In this document: positions 12,083 to 23,076 of the stretch, piece by piece
Layout of the letters: each line of letters starts with the position of its first letter
Position numbering within the stretch: position 1 is the first letter of the stretch
Assembly (NCBI GenBank): GCA_004802725.1
Contig: SGPM01000085.1
Coordinates: 1 to 64,000, forward strand
DNA length: 64,000 bases
Direction of reading: 5' to 3'
From: Antrodiella citrinella
Lineage: Eukaryota; Basidiomycota; Agaricomycetes; Polyporales; Steccherinaceae
Translations under genes and position numbers: made by a program
The notes under the pieces: model-generated
What the model saw: the letters and a program-made list of their open reading frames with translations, nothing else
Told to the model about the DNA's origin: nothing
Databases searched by the model: none

Positions 12083-12972
12083 TCACTGGTAGTAGATGTG
12101 CTGGACTTGTATTGTCATATCACGATTGCGTTTTGGCATTTTTTATCATTGAAATAAGAACACCTTGAAGCTCACTGGAACCCCTCACTCGCTGCATATC
12201 GCTTACAAGATCTCCTTCCGAATACGTAAATATACACGAACACGAACGCCATGTAACTGCCGTACGTTGCCAGCAGGCGAGTTACACTGGCACAAAGCTG
12301 TCGGGACCAACATCCATGGCTAGACGTCGCACCTCGGGGCGTAAGGCCAACCTTGGTCTCTATGCACTCAAAGGTAAACGTTCAGAGGGCCTGAAAGCAC
12401 GTAGACAGAAGACGGAAAAAAAAGAAAGAAACCACGGTACGTCTACGCCCAGCGCAAATCGAGGATACTACCAGTGCGAAGGCCCAGGCTGACGTATGAC
12501 TGAAGCTCCCAGTGGCAACTCCTTCAGATGGTACGCTGCCCAGTGGTACGCACTCGCATCTATCCCATCAAACCCAGCTCCTTGATCCAGTCCAACTTGA
12601 TGTGACATCCGAATCCAACGAGTCTACTGTTACGATTTGGCCGATTTGGCCACCTGCCAATGAGCCTCACGCCGGTGAGCGAAGCTCTTAGCGTTCTTCT
12701 GATTGTCTTATCGTCTGACCGAACACATCGAGCTCATGTAGGATCCTAGAAAATATTGCCTACAACTCACTTTGAATGAGCGTGCAGCATGGTAGTCTCC
12801 CCCGGTACTACTTAAGCACCCAAACGGTGTCGGCGTTGAGTTGAATGCTAGTATCTTCATGAACTTACCTTTTATGCACCGTCGGAGTAGGAAGGAATCG
12901 CTATAGTGTACGACAATCCATCGAGAGCAAGATTCGTCTACATAGAAACAAAGTAGGACAATGAAGGTCCTG
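12083..12972. other. Convergent intergenic region
   Basis: This 890-bp gap separates the 3' ends of the histone chaperone and SWC4. No open frame with coding character, RNA gene or repeat was recognised; an A-rich stretch lies near 12416-12431. Confidence 0.5.
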
Positions 12973-14902
12973 TTACCGCTTCCTCTTCTTGTTTCCTGCA
13001 CCGGCGGTGTCTACAGATGAGATCGACATAGACCGACGAGCCTACCATAGAAGTTACAGTTAGACGACGAGCGTGCATCAAGTGACGAGAACTTACCGGC
13101 TTCCTCCCTCTTGCACTCCGCGCACTTACCACACTCTGCCCCCTGCCATTGGGGTCAGCGTGTTCGTCGTGCTCACCCTCCGCATCCTCATCGACCTCCA
13201 TGGCCCCAGGTGTCGCCTTCCCCTCTCCACCACCTGCACTCCCCTCTCCACTCTCACTCGTCCCATTCCCCAACCTCGCCTTCGCCATCCTGATATCCAT
13301 ATCCGCCTTGTCCAATAGTTTCTTCTGTTCGATCAGTTGCGACGCTGCCTCGAGCAGCTCCTCCAACTTCGCAGAATTGGCTCGCGTGGGCATGACGAGC
13401 CGTGTATGGGAAATTTGCAGCTCGGCCATGAGTTGGGCAATCTTGGGGGCAATGGCGGCTTTGGGTGTGGGGAGTTTGAAAGAGCGCAAGTAGGCGGGTG
13501 TGTGTGCGGACTTATTTGAGCCTGCGTTCGTGGGGACGTCCGTGCGCACGATGCAATTTACCAAGTCTAGAAACAGGCCTGTGAGTAAGCCGTGCAGTGA
13601 CACATAAATAAAGATACATACCGTACGCAATACTTTTCGCTGTCTGTTGCTTCTTCGGTGGCTGACTGATGTGTATCGCACTCGCACTCGCCGATGTTGC
13701 AGACATTGGAGTATCAACATCGCCGCCATTCTTCTTCCGTCTCTTCGTATCGATACTCAGTCCGCCGACTCCATTTACGCTGATCGACAGATTGCCGGCC
13801 GCATTCAGACCGTCTTCATCTGAAGGGTTGATGTCCGGCAGACCAGACTCGATACCGAGAAGAGTGCGCAGAAGCTCATCTCGGTCTTTCTTGAATCTAC
13901 GTTCAGTCTGTTCGAGACGCTTAAGTTCAACGTAGAGAGCTTCTTCTTCTGCGATTTGCTGCGGCGTGCGGCTTTCGAGCGACGCGACGTACCGCCTGCG
14001 CGTGACTTCGCGTTCTGCGAATCCATATTTATGAGTACATGAGCAAAGAGGAGTGCTCATAATTGGTACCTTTGTCAAACGAGTAGCTAGAAAGCAGCTG
14101 CGCCTTGCTAGCTTCGTCGCCTCCCCAAGGCTTGTTTCGTACAAGCTTCCTACATACACTGTAGTATCTGTCTTTCAGATCCTGGATACATTGTAAGCAT
14201 GACTTCATGGATTTAAGCGTTCTAGATATACCTCGAGACTTCGTGTTGAGCCACCTGGATAGTCATACCGATCTCCGACGACGTAGAATCTCCCATCGTA
14301 TTCGCGAACGAGCTCAAACAGATAATCCGTCTCTTCCTTTGTCCACTCTTTGTCTGAAAGATATGTGAGCTAGGTGTCCGCACGTGAACCGCACCCTGAA
14401 ACACAAGGACACACCTTGAAGGAACCGATTATATTCCTCCGCAGAATAGACAAACGTATTGAGCGGGACATTGTACTTTGCATACTGGTAATCTGCACAC
14501 TAATTTACGACACGATATAAGTAGAATACGCGTAACGAACTCACCAGCGTTCGGATCGGCCCCTGCCTTAACCCAGTGGCCCAACTTCAATCCGTCCTTC
14601 CTCGCACTATTCGTGAAAGTGCGCCATTCCCACTTGACCCTCCCAGGGACACCACCGTCGACAGTAGCAGCACTTGAGCCAAGATTTGGCTTCTGTTTCA
14701 GTTGTGGCTTGGCGAATTGAGCAGTAAGAGTAGGTGCAGAAGGGCCTATGAGTTGGTAGAGCTCGCGAGGCATGCCCTCAGGTTTCCGGAGAGAGGGCTT
14801 GCGAATAATGGCGGCCGCATTGGTGGGATGAGTAGAAGACGAGGGTCCAGCGTTTGAGATGGAGAGTGCAGCACGAACGTCGGAGGCAGAAGGACCCGCC
14901 AT
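12973..14902 (-). CDS. SWC4: SWR1/NuA4 complex subunit Swc4 (DMAP1 family)
   Basis: Seven exons, in coding order 14902-14545, 14492-14415, 14353-14232, 14181-14070, 14014-13622, 13566-13097 and 13041-12973, give 533 residues. The SANT/Myb-like core lies at about residues 147-190 (WTKEETDYLFELVREYD, then GDRYDYPGG and SLEDLKDRYYSVCRKL) and is diagnostic of DMAP1/Swc4. It follows AKYNVPLNTFVYSAEEYNRF. A coiled-coil segment (about 205-265) and a basic nuclear tail ending NKKRKR follow. Swc4 is shared by the SWR1 remodeller, which deposits H2A.Z, and the NuA4 acetyltransferase, so it acts on nucleosomes in the nucleus. The ATG at 14902 opens MAGPSASDV; a longer in-frame extension to 14983 is less likely. 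The last intron (13042-13096) was set because it joins GRKP to a basic tail in phase. Confidence 0.92.
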
Positions 14903-15158
14903 CGTGAAAGACCTTGGCGGGACGGTCGAGAAGGTGGTGGCTAGAAAGAGAGCGAGCGCGGGCCGGTTTAAGCACCTGTACATGGAAGGTTATATATTAC
15001 GTAATATTAATTCAGCGTAGTAAACGTTACTGAGATCAAACTGAGATGGCATATAAATTAATTCCAAGCTATTGCTCTCATGAAAGCTAAATACAATAGC
15101 AATAATTATCTTGGAACTAAGTCTGTTTGCTCACTCAGACTGCTCCATCCTGTCCAAA

Positions 15159-15830
15159 ATGCTTTCTCGTGTCCTCCGACAACCACTCGTCCCACTCCCA
15201 CTCCGAGCCCATGCCGCAACGAGCACCCTCCGAACCACAAATCGCCTGCTACACACGACCCTCCCCCGCCGCGACACGTCCACAGCTCTCAATAACATCC
15301 TAGCTGGCGGTGCGGCACCCGCCGTCCAAGTCAAGACCATCACCTCCCAAGGCATTGAACTCGCAGATGGCCTGGTCATCCCCTCAGCATGTATCTTCCT
15401 AAACGGCAAGACTTTCTTGTGGGATGTACCGGAAAATTTGTGGGATGGGTGGAAGGAGGAGCATTTTGAGGTGTTTGATATTGTCGTACCTAAACCTGGT
15501 ATGTTCTGGGTGTCCCGCAGGTGTTGTCTCGGAGAGTTGACAGTCTTCATAGAGATTCTGCTAGTTGGGACTGGTAAGACAGTCGTTCTGCCACCACCGT
15601 CCCTGCGAAAACACCTTTCGAGCATCGGGATTCAAATAGACGTGATGAATACGGTGCGTATTTGTGCAGTGGACAATCCGAGTAATGATAAACTCAAGAG
15701 GCCTACTTGACAGTGGAACGCGTGTTCGACATATAACATGCTCGCAGAAGAAGGAAGACGCGTCGCAGCAGCTCTCGTCCCCGTCACACCTAGCTCATGG
15801 GACAAAACTACGTCAGACAAGGTAGCGTAG
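15159..15830 (+). CDS. Complex I assembly factor NDUFAF3-like (DUF498)
   Basis: Three exons (15159-15498, 15553-15653, 15714-15830) give 185 residues. The first 45 residues are rich in Arg, Leu, Ser and Thr and lack acidic residues, as in a mitochondrial presequence. The DUF498/Mth938-like domain follows with EILLVGTGKTVVLPPP and, after a splice, NACSTYNMLAEEGRRVAAAL, both characteristic of NDUFAF3. In animals NDUFAF3 works with NDUFAF4 in early assembly of respiratory complex I; a matrix role is inferred here. The 3' end faces that of the next gene, 104 bp away. Genes for two complex I subunits lie within 7 kb. Confidence 0.88.
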
Positions 15831-15934
15831 GCCCGTGGCTTTCGATCGTCCATCCACTCTACATGCTTCATCATGGTTCATGAATACCAGTTGCCGTGAA
15901 CATGCACAACACCAGTGCTTGTCGAGCCTAGATT

Positions 15935-16634
15935 TCAATCATCCAATGGTGGCGAGTCTGACCGCGCTTTTCGTTTGCCTTTCCGCACAGCCGACATCTC
16001 TGCTTCGTCTTGTGGCGGTGGCGGCGGTGGTGGAGCCTCTGGCTGCTCGTCTTCATCGTCTTCCAACATTGACGGTAACGACACTTTGACTGGATGGAAG
16101 ATACCTAGAACGGTCGTGTAGGGGGCATAGGATTTAAGGAAGTATAATTTGTATGACTGTCCCAGAAGCGCAAAAACCAGCAATACACCACTCACCTTTC
16201 TCCGTATCTTTGAACTGCACGAACACCATATCCCAATTGACGAACGAGGCCTTGATAGTGGTGCGCCCCTCCATCCTCTCATACCGGCCCGACGGCTTGC
16301 CCTTGTCCTTGATAGCGCGACACAGCTCGAACTCGTCCTCGCTCGAAACTGTCGGTACCTTCCACTCTTCCGCGTCGTCGACGTCCATGGCGGCGGTGCC
16401 GCTGAATGGCGCGGGCGTCGGGCTGGTGAGGACGGGAGCTTGCAGGGCGGAGAGAACTTCTGCTTTTAGGGAGGCGATCGTGCTAGTTTGGGACGCGGTG
16501 ATGAAGAAGGTGACTTTGTGGGTCTTTACGGAGAGGATGTAGGTTTTGGGTTGGACCTTTGGAGGCTACGGCGTGAACAACAAACATCAATTAGTCTCGA
16601 GAATTGTCACTCTATTCGAGCCGGGACGTACCAT
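15935..16634 (-). CDS. Hypothetical protein with Met-only first coding exon
   Basis: Exons 16634-16632, 16565-16196 and 16104-15935 give 180 residues. The start was found by splicing: ATG at 16634 is followed at once by a consensus donor (ATG|GTACGT) and a 66-nt intron, after which codons run on as PPKVQPKTYILSVKTHKVTF. The N-terminal 50 residues could form a beta-grasp (ubiquitin-like) fold, judged only from alternating hydrophobic residues. The middle (EEWKVPTVSSEDEFELCRAI) is well ordered, and the C-terminus is acidic, proline-rich and then basic (KGKRKAR). No family was recognised. Divergent from the NDUFA8 gene with 202 bp between start codons, suggesting a shared promoter. Confidence 0.7.
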
Positions 16635-16836
16635 GTTCACAAAAAATCGCCACACTCAGAATATTAGATACCACAAGGATGAGATGAGAGAACACGACGA
16701 GGACGCTGCCGTCGCGTTCACTAATGAGCGCCTACACGCCCTTACAAACTCCGCCCCCTCGAAAAGGCATCTCGGTCACACCCGCTCGCGCACAACCTTG
16801 CACTGGTGGCAGCTCAGCCCAATCTCACCTTATACG

Positions 16837-17857
16837 ATGAGCTACAAAGACCCTTCGACCTCGTCCAAGCCCTACCGGGACCCGACGCCCCTCCCCGAGA
16901 GCGTCCCGAAGATACAGGAGCTTGGGACGACGAGTGGGCCGTTGAAGAGTGCTGCGTTCTTTATTGGGGCGTATTGCAAGGATTACAATGGTGAGTTTTG
17001 GTTTGCACCTGTTGTTATGGTGTACCGTGCTGTGAGAGACGGAACACGGAGGAGCTGCGGTGAAGAGCGGAGTGAATTGGATGTTAGCTGGAAGTTGGAC
17101 TGAAATGTGTCTCGGGACGACACAGTTCATTAGCAACGCACTGTCAAATCGTCTATGGTCTTTGCACGCTGAATATTGACGATTTCTATGCTCTTTATTA
17201 CTATGTAGACGACTTCATGCTCTGCAAATCCGAAGAGCGCGACCCAGGACACTGTCTAAAGGAAGGTCGTCGCGTCACACGGTGTGCCCAGGACCTGTGC
17301 GTGTATCTCCCTCTCTTCCCGTCCTCGTACTCGTTCTGACATTGTGATTGGTGTCTTGCGTTGGGTGCATAGGATTACGAAGATGCGGGAGAACTGTTTG
17401 CAGGATTTCGACAAGCATTGGAATTGCTTGGAGAAGAACAACCATGTGAGTCTTGCTGAGCCTTTCGTGATCTCACAACTATTCTTTAGTTTGGTCGCAC
17501 TTGATGATTATTAAATCTCTGTTTCTTTCCGAGGGCTCAGCCCGAAGATTTTATATTTTATATTCGATTATATGAACTCAACCTCACTCCTCGGACCGTA
17601 CACTAATTGACACCGTTCACCACCACAGGAATACAACCGCTGCCGTAAAGTCGAGCGACCACTAAACAAGTGCATGTTCGAGAAGCTCGTACGTCCCCAC
17701 CCCATTCTCTTTTCCTAGCTCAAATTACTGACCATGTTCTGTGTTTTCGTTTTCCTGTGCGTTGTAGGGTCTGGTGAAGACGATACCCGGTACGCCAGAG
17801 GGCCACAAACCCATTCACGAAGTCGAAAGTCCCATCTTCACCGGTGTACAGAAGTAG
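16837..17857 (+). CDS. NADH:ubiquinone oxidoreductase subunit NDUFA8 (19-kDa, CHCH)
   Basis: Five exons (16837-16990, 17209-17296, 17373-17445, 17629-17688, 17768-17857) give 154 residues. The protein has three visible C-x9-C motifs: CKSEERDPGHC, CLQDFDKHWNC and CRKVERPLNKC. These are the hallmark of intermembrane-space CHCH proteins oxidised by Mia40, and with AAFFIGAYCKDYN they identify NDUFA8, an accessory subunit on the intermembrane face of complex I. There is no cleavable presequence, as expected. Introns of 218 and 183 nt are longer than the local norm. The C-terminus ends shortly after KLGLVKTIPGTPEG, as in fungal homologues. Confidence 0.93.
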
Positions 17858-18440
17858 AGACTCTTACTCTCTCGTGAATATAGAGTCGCCCTTTTGCTTG
17901 ATCTTGACATACGTTGCATCTGCAATCACCGTCGCTGTGAAGAGGAAGGTGTTGAAGTCCTACCCGAACATCACTTGAACACTATTCTGAATTTTGACCC
18001 GCCGATGGTAGGCGCTATGTATTGGTACTAGGTTGCAACGACATGATGAAGCATGCAAGAAATTGTGCTGAAGCAAGACGAGGTAGTAGGAATAAATAGG
18101 ATGGAAATGTCATGAAGAAGGGAAAGACAGTCCAATCTCGTGTGTACCAGTACCAGCACGCAATTGAACACCATGTCAAAGACATTCGCTTACATTCAAC
18201 CCCCACCCAATACACGAGGACTCGGAACGGAAACAGGAAGGCATGAGATAAGACATCTTCGTTGTTTTCGTCGGCAGTTCATGAAGGGCAGTGGTGGAAG
18301 GAAAGGTGATTTGGTGTGCGCATTCAAGTCGGTGGTAGTAAGCAAGATACATCGGCAAGAACGGGATTTCTGACGTGGCCGTCACGTCATCCCAGACCCG
18401 TAGGCGAGCCAGCAGCGAACCTCACAGTGAATTACGTTTG
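17858..18440. other. Convergent intergenic region
   Basis: This 580-bp gap lies between the 3' ends of the NDUFA8 and VTC1 genes. It presumably contains both 3' untranslated regions; no RNA gene or coding frame was recognised. Confidence 0.5.
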
Positions 18441-19060
18441 TTAGTGACTTGGCTCAGCGAAGCGGAGGATGAAGTTGACGATGATAGCAACTGCGAAATA
18501 ATTAGCATTAGCGATAACGTCACAGTGCGAGAGAATAAGATAAGCGTACTGAGGAGAGCACCGCATAGAATCGTCTGTGCGCCAGGCGCATGAGTGTAGG
18601 TCCGAACAGAAACAGATGAAGAGGTGAAGACTTACAGGACCAATTCTGTCGTCATATGGACCACGGCTGCCGGTACGAATGTTATATGCTCGCCAGTGAT
18701 ATGTCCACAAAGCGTAGCACATGACGGAAATAGCTGTGCGGCATACAAATTCAATGAAAGATCAATATTGGAACGAAATCGGAACTTACCAACGACGGAG
18801 AACATCGCAGCACTAATCTTTCCGACCTAATGAACCCAAAGATACGAACGTCACGCGTTTGCAACGTCATGAACAAATCGAAACGGACGTACCTTGTCTC
18901 CAAAGTTGAGAAGACCGACGGCCAAACCACCGAGGACGACGGTGAAATGGAGCCATGACAGGAAAGTACGCTCGTTCGCGAAGGATACTTTGGGCTCGAC
19001 CTTTACGGGGAGTGCTATACGTTTCGCAGCTGTGCGCTGTAGAAGCGGCTGGGTAGACAT
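18441..19060 (-). CDS. VTC1: Vacuolar transporter chaperone subunit 1 (DUF202)
   Basis: Five exons, 19060-18893, 18826-18790, 18733-18636, 18574-18550 and 18490-18441, give 125 residues. VTC1 is the small membrane subunit of the complex that makes polyphosphate from ATP and moves it into the vacuole. The sequence has a basic N-terminus ([17 protein letters not shown]), the diagnostic [20 protein letters not shown], then [10 protein letters not shown] and GPYDDRIGP, and three hydrophobic segments as expected for DUF202. Two internal coding exons are tiny (37 and 25 nt). The start faces the THOC7-like gene, 287 bp away. Confidence 0.93.
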
Positions 19061-19347
19061 GTTTCGCTAGAGAGAGGAGTACCCAGTGGTCGTGAAGGAG
19101 AACGACGAGGACGATAGCGAGGGCAGGAAGGAGGAGGAAATGGAAATGGCGAGGAGAGGACAGAGAGACTCTCGGAGGAGAGCCGCACTTCTTGCCGAAA
19201 ATGGACATCGACGCCACGAACGTGCGTTGACGTAAGCGCCGTCTTTACGTAACGATACGATCGGTGCATGTCGGGCGCTTCCGAGACGCTTTGTTGTCAG
19301 CCGAAGAGTCACTGCGTCAACTGTGGCGAGGAACGCAGCCTTATACC

Positions 19348-20777
19348 ATGGCAGAGGCGATGGCGACGGAAAATTCATCCAAAATATCGTCTGCGATGAC
19401 CCCACAACAAGAAGGCGAGTCTAACTCATGTCCTCGGACTAAAACACGCACCTTGCGCGCCCTCCGTGCTTGCTTCACGGGCTTTCTTGCCATACAACTC
19501 TCGCTGATCATCCCCCTCGTCCACACAGATGCCATCATCCACACACGCATCACGAACGACGAGAAGGCCTTGCGTCGCGTGACCAAAAAGTTCCACAGCT
19601 ACACCGGCATCGCGTACAACCCAAGCAACTCACCTCCAGCGGGCTCGTCGTCCTCCGTCGATGATGCGCGGGATGCGTTCTTGGTCGAGTTGGCGTCGTT
19701 CCACCTCAGCTTGAAGAAGAGCTTGATGGTGTGCGAGGCGGAGGCTAGGCAGGTCGAGGAATACCAGCGGGAGCGAGAGAGGATAGGTGCGTCCTGTTAT
19801 TAGCTACCTTCCTCTACCATTGTTCTGACCATTCCGTGGGTTGGCCGTGATCCTCCATAGCGAACGAGCAGGTAAATCTCAAGGGAGAGATCGAAGCGCT
19901 CAAACTGTCTCTGGAACAAGCTCAGCTCGAACGGCGGCGCAAGATGGAATACGACGTGATAGCAGAGAAGGTCAACGCCCTACCCAGTCGTGAGGAGCTC
20001 GAACAGTGCGTGGCGTAATCCTTCGTTTTCATCTCACACTAATCAACTCATTCACTCACGCATGTTACTCCACCGTATCATCACTTGCGTCATATCAGGT
20101 CAATACGGTCATTGCAAAGTGATATGGCTGCGATACGCATGGAACACGAGGATCAATACCGGACTATTCAGGTGCAGAGGACGAAGCTGGGTACGGTCGT
20201 CACCGACCTCCAGGAATTGCGGCTGATAGGGAAGCCGGACCATGAACACGATTCGACGGACGCTGCCGCGCACACTGCGGACCCGGAGGTAGAAGCAGCC
20301 TCGGGTCCCGCGACGCCTGCTGTGGTCGAAGTGACTGGGGACGTGGAGATGTCGGACGCGAATACAACGGCGCACGTCAGAGCGGAGTCGGGAGAGTTGC
20401 ACGAAGAGAAGGAGGATGGGGAGGAGAAAGAGGACGGAGAAGAGAAGGAAGACGGAGAAGAGCAAGAAGACGGAGAGGAGAAGGAGGACGGTGAAGAAGG
20501 CGCGGACAGTGACGAGGACGACGTTCCACTGGCCAAAACATTGAATGCAGCTGCGCGTACATTCTTGCCGCAGAGGTCGTCCAGCGGACCCTCCACCCCA
20601 CGTCTACTGTCGAGCTCTATTTCGAAGAAAGAAGAGGGGGAAGGAAACGAGGAAGACATCGAGATGGGAGAGTTGTCGGAGGGGCCCAGGAGAAAGGCGA
20701 GAGCGGATCCAGAAGAGCTGGAGGAAGGGGAGGCAAGCGATCTGAGCAGTGAACTGTCAGAACCTCCAGACGACTAG
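19348..20777 (+). CDS. THO complex subunit 7-like protein
   Basis: Four exons (19348-19414, 19529-19786, 19861-20005, 20099-20777) give 382 residues. The core IIHTRITNDEKALRRVTKKF is typical of the Tho7/Mft1 family; THO couples transcription to mRNA export. A coiled coil follows (residues about 70-180, rich in Glu, Arg, Leu). The last exon encodes a long acidic disordered tail with five EEKEDG-type repeats. The first intron, 19415-19528, appears to use a GC donor (AAG|GCGAGT). Splicing there joins MTPQQE to DAIIHTRIT, the natural family start, while the unspliced sequence stays open and would insert 38 residues with a hydrophobic patch. ATG at 19396 is an alternative start. Confidence 0.75.
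20403..20492 (+). repeat. Five tandem 18-bp units encoding EEKEDG
   Basis: Ninety bases encode EEKEDG five times, the fourth with Gln for Lys, in frame in the tail of the THOC7-like gene. Third-position differences between units show it is not freshly expanded. Copy number may vary between strains. Confidence 0.85.
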
Positions 20778-20899
20778 CTTTCGTGCTGTCCGAATCTTTT
20801 GTGTATTTTATTCGAGTTTATCATATACCACCCAAACGCTGCTGCAGATCATCCGAGTCTAAACAAAACTCACGCGTCTTGATCGCGTCTCTGTCCTTC

Positions 20900-22277
20900 A
20901 TGCTCCGTCTTGCTTTCTTGAAATGCCAACCTCCACTTACCCACAGGCTGTATAGCACACATTCGCATCTGAGCCCTGATCATTCCATATACGTATCTAA
21001 TTCCACTAATCCATACTTCAACCTTTCTATCGAGGATTGGTGAGTGTCCCAGGTCAAGTCCGTCAATTCGACCGTACGCTGATCACAGTGAGCTCAGGCT
21101 GTTTAGACACAAAAACCACCAACACCCTCTTCTGCTCTTGTACAGAGATGCACCATGTGTGGTTATTGGTCGTAATCAGAACCCATGGAAGGAAGTGAAC
21201 CTCTCCGAGTCTGAGCGGACAGGCATACCCTGGATCCGGCGACGAAGTGGTGGCGGGACAGTATATCATGTACGTCCCCCAAACTCCCCTACCATCGAAA
21301 CCCGACTCACTGGCCTTCATACAGGACCTGGGGAACACCAACTTCTCCCTCCACCTCCCCCGCACCTCCTTCGACCGCCGCCAGACCGCCAAAACCATCA
21401 TGACCGCGCTGCGGTCGCTCGCGATCGACGCGACCGTGAATGACCGGAACGACATATGCGTGCGGGACGAGAAGGTGTCGGGGTCGGCGTACAAAATCGT
21501 CAATAACCGCGCGTACCACCATGGGACGATGCTCATTTCGTCGGATTTGGGCAGTTTGGGGAGGTTGTTGAAGGTGGAGAATAAGGTGTGTGGCTTGGCG
21601 CAGTTAGTGTCAAGGTGCTAATGATATGGTTCAGGATGCTATTCAGACGAAGGGCGTCGAGTCTGTACGCTCGCCCGTCACGAACCTGCGAGCGTACTCA
21701 GATACCGTCACGCACGAAGCGTTCGTGAGCGCGGTCGTCAGGTCCTTCAGACTGGATTATGATATTGACGTCGACGAAGAGGTGTGTGCCTGCTCATCTC
21801 TGGTTAGTCTTTACAGGATCTCTGAACAAGTTGATTAGGTGCAATACGTAGAAGAAGACACCTCTACGATCAATATCGAGTACGTGCGCCACGGGATGGA
21901 CGAACTCAAGACATGGGACTGGGCATACGGCCAAACCCCAGAGTTCACGCACGCGTTTGACAAGACATTCAGTTGGGGCAAAGTGGTACGTTCTCTCATC
22001 ACCACTGACGTTCACCGATCACCAACTCATCAGACTATGACTCGAATAGAGCGTAAACGTCCGGTCTAAACACGGCATCATATTGGAATGCTCGTTGCAA
22101 GGTTCGGACGAAGCTGAGGTCATGGAGGATGATACACTCAGGTGGTCTGAGTGGTTGGTGGGCAAGAAGTATGGGTTCATTGAGAAGGACTTGATTCGCG
22201 GGGAGATGGAAGGCACAGATGAGACGCAGAGGGAATTGAGTCATTGGTTAATGGGTATGCTTGGGAGTAGAGAATAG
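20900..22277 (+). CDS. Mitochondrial lipoate-protein ligase / lipoyltransferase (LplA/LIPT1/Aim22 family)
   Basis: Six exons (20900-21039, 21098-21269, 21325-21585, 21635-21781, 21839-21985, 22050-22277) give 364 residues. The protein opens with a presequence-like region (MLRLAFLKCQPPLTHRLYST). It carries the classic ligase motifs: IGRNQNPWKEVN, then RRSGGGTVYHDLGNTNFS, then KVSGSAYK with the lipoyl-contacting lysine. Such enzymes attach or transfer lipoate to 2-oxoacid dehydrogenase E2 subunits and the glycine cleavage H protein. Whether this one activates free lipoate or transfers from octanoyl/lipoyl donors cannot be told from sequence. One intron is only 49 nt. Confidence 0.93.
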
Positions 22278-22419
22278 TATTGCCGTGTTGTGCGACCTCT
22301 GGTTGACTTCACATTTGAGCAAATCATGAGCGGGGGTCGTGGGTGGTCCAGGAAAACAGTTCGATATTCGGACGTTCAGAAAGACAATGTGAAAACAGAG
22401 ATGCAGATGAATTCTAGAG

Positions 22420-22899
22420 CTATGAGGCCGTCCTCTCGGTGTACCAAACGCTGTTGGTTTCAAAGGGTTCAGGTGCATGTGGTTCAGTCTGACAGAAACA
22501 CCAATGAGTATGCAGGATCATGGTCAGAGACAAGGATACAACTCACACTCTGCCCTCGTAGATGCCCCGTGAGTCGTCTGTCCCTCTCCATCATCATCTC
22601 ATCCCACGCGTCGATGTGATAGCGAACGGGCTGTCGGGCGAACAAAGCAAACGACACCAAGATAGGTTGCCAAACAGCACGGTACATTCATCAGTAAGAG
22701 CAAAAAGACATGACATGGCTTGTGCGCACCTTGCCCTGATTCTGAGCCCGCTTGGAAACGTTCACCATCGTCCCGGCAGCCGCGAACATGGTAGTCAGAA
22801 GACCTTCGATACGTCGTCAGTCAGTTTCGGCTTCAAGATGAACACATTCAGCGGCGAGTACGCACCGAAAGGAATGAGAGCTTCCCAAGGAACAGGCAT
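22420..22899 (-). CDS. NADH:ubiquinone oxidoreductase subunit NDUFA1 (MWFE)-like
   Basis: Four exons, 22899-22866, 22803-22730, 22630-22547 and 22488-22420, give 86 residues. The short protein has one N-terminal membrane segment (PWEALIPFGLLTTMFAAAGT) and then RYHIDAWDEMMMERDRRLTG, the conserved block of the MWFE accessory subunit of complex I. The size matches the family. It is convergent with the lipoate ligase gene (142 bp) and divergent from the RING-protein gene (177 bp between ATGs). Confidence 0.87.
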
Positions 22900-23076
22900 G
22901 GTGGCTAGTGGAATGAGTTACAGTGCTCTCGCCGTGCGGAACGTTTGATTCTGAAAGGATGCGGAGGCGCCTCGGCTTTCTCCGACTCACCTGAATGTGG
23001 CTTGACTCACCGCGTTCATTCGCGACACGCACTCAATATACCTCAGAGACACCTTCACTTGAATACTTTCGTCGTC

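Noticed and set aside
12938..13041. Unspliced reading of the SWC4 3' end
   Set aside because: Removing the 55-nt intron at 13042-13096 gives a basic tail ending NKKRKR, which fits the family better than the unspliced tail.
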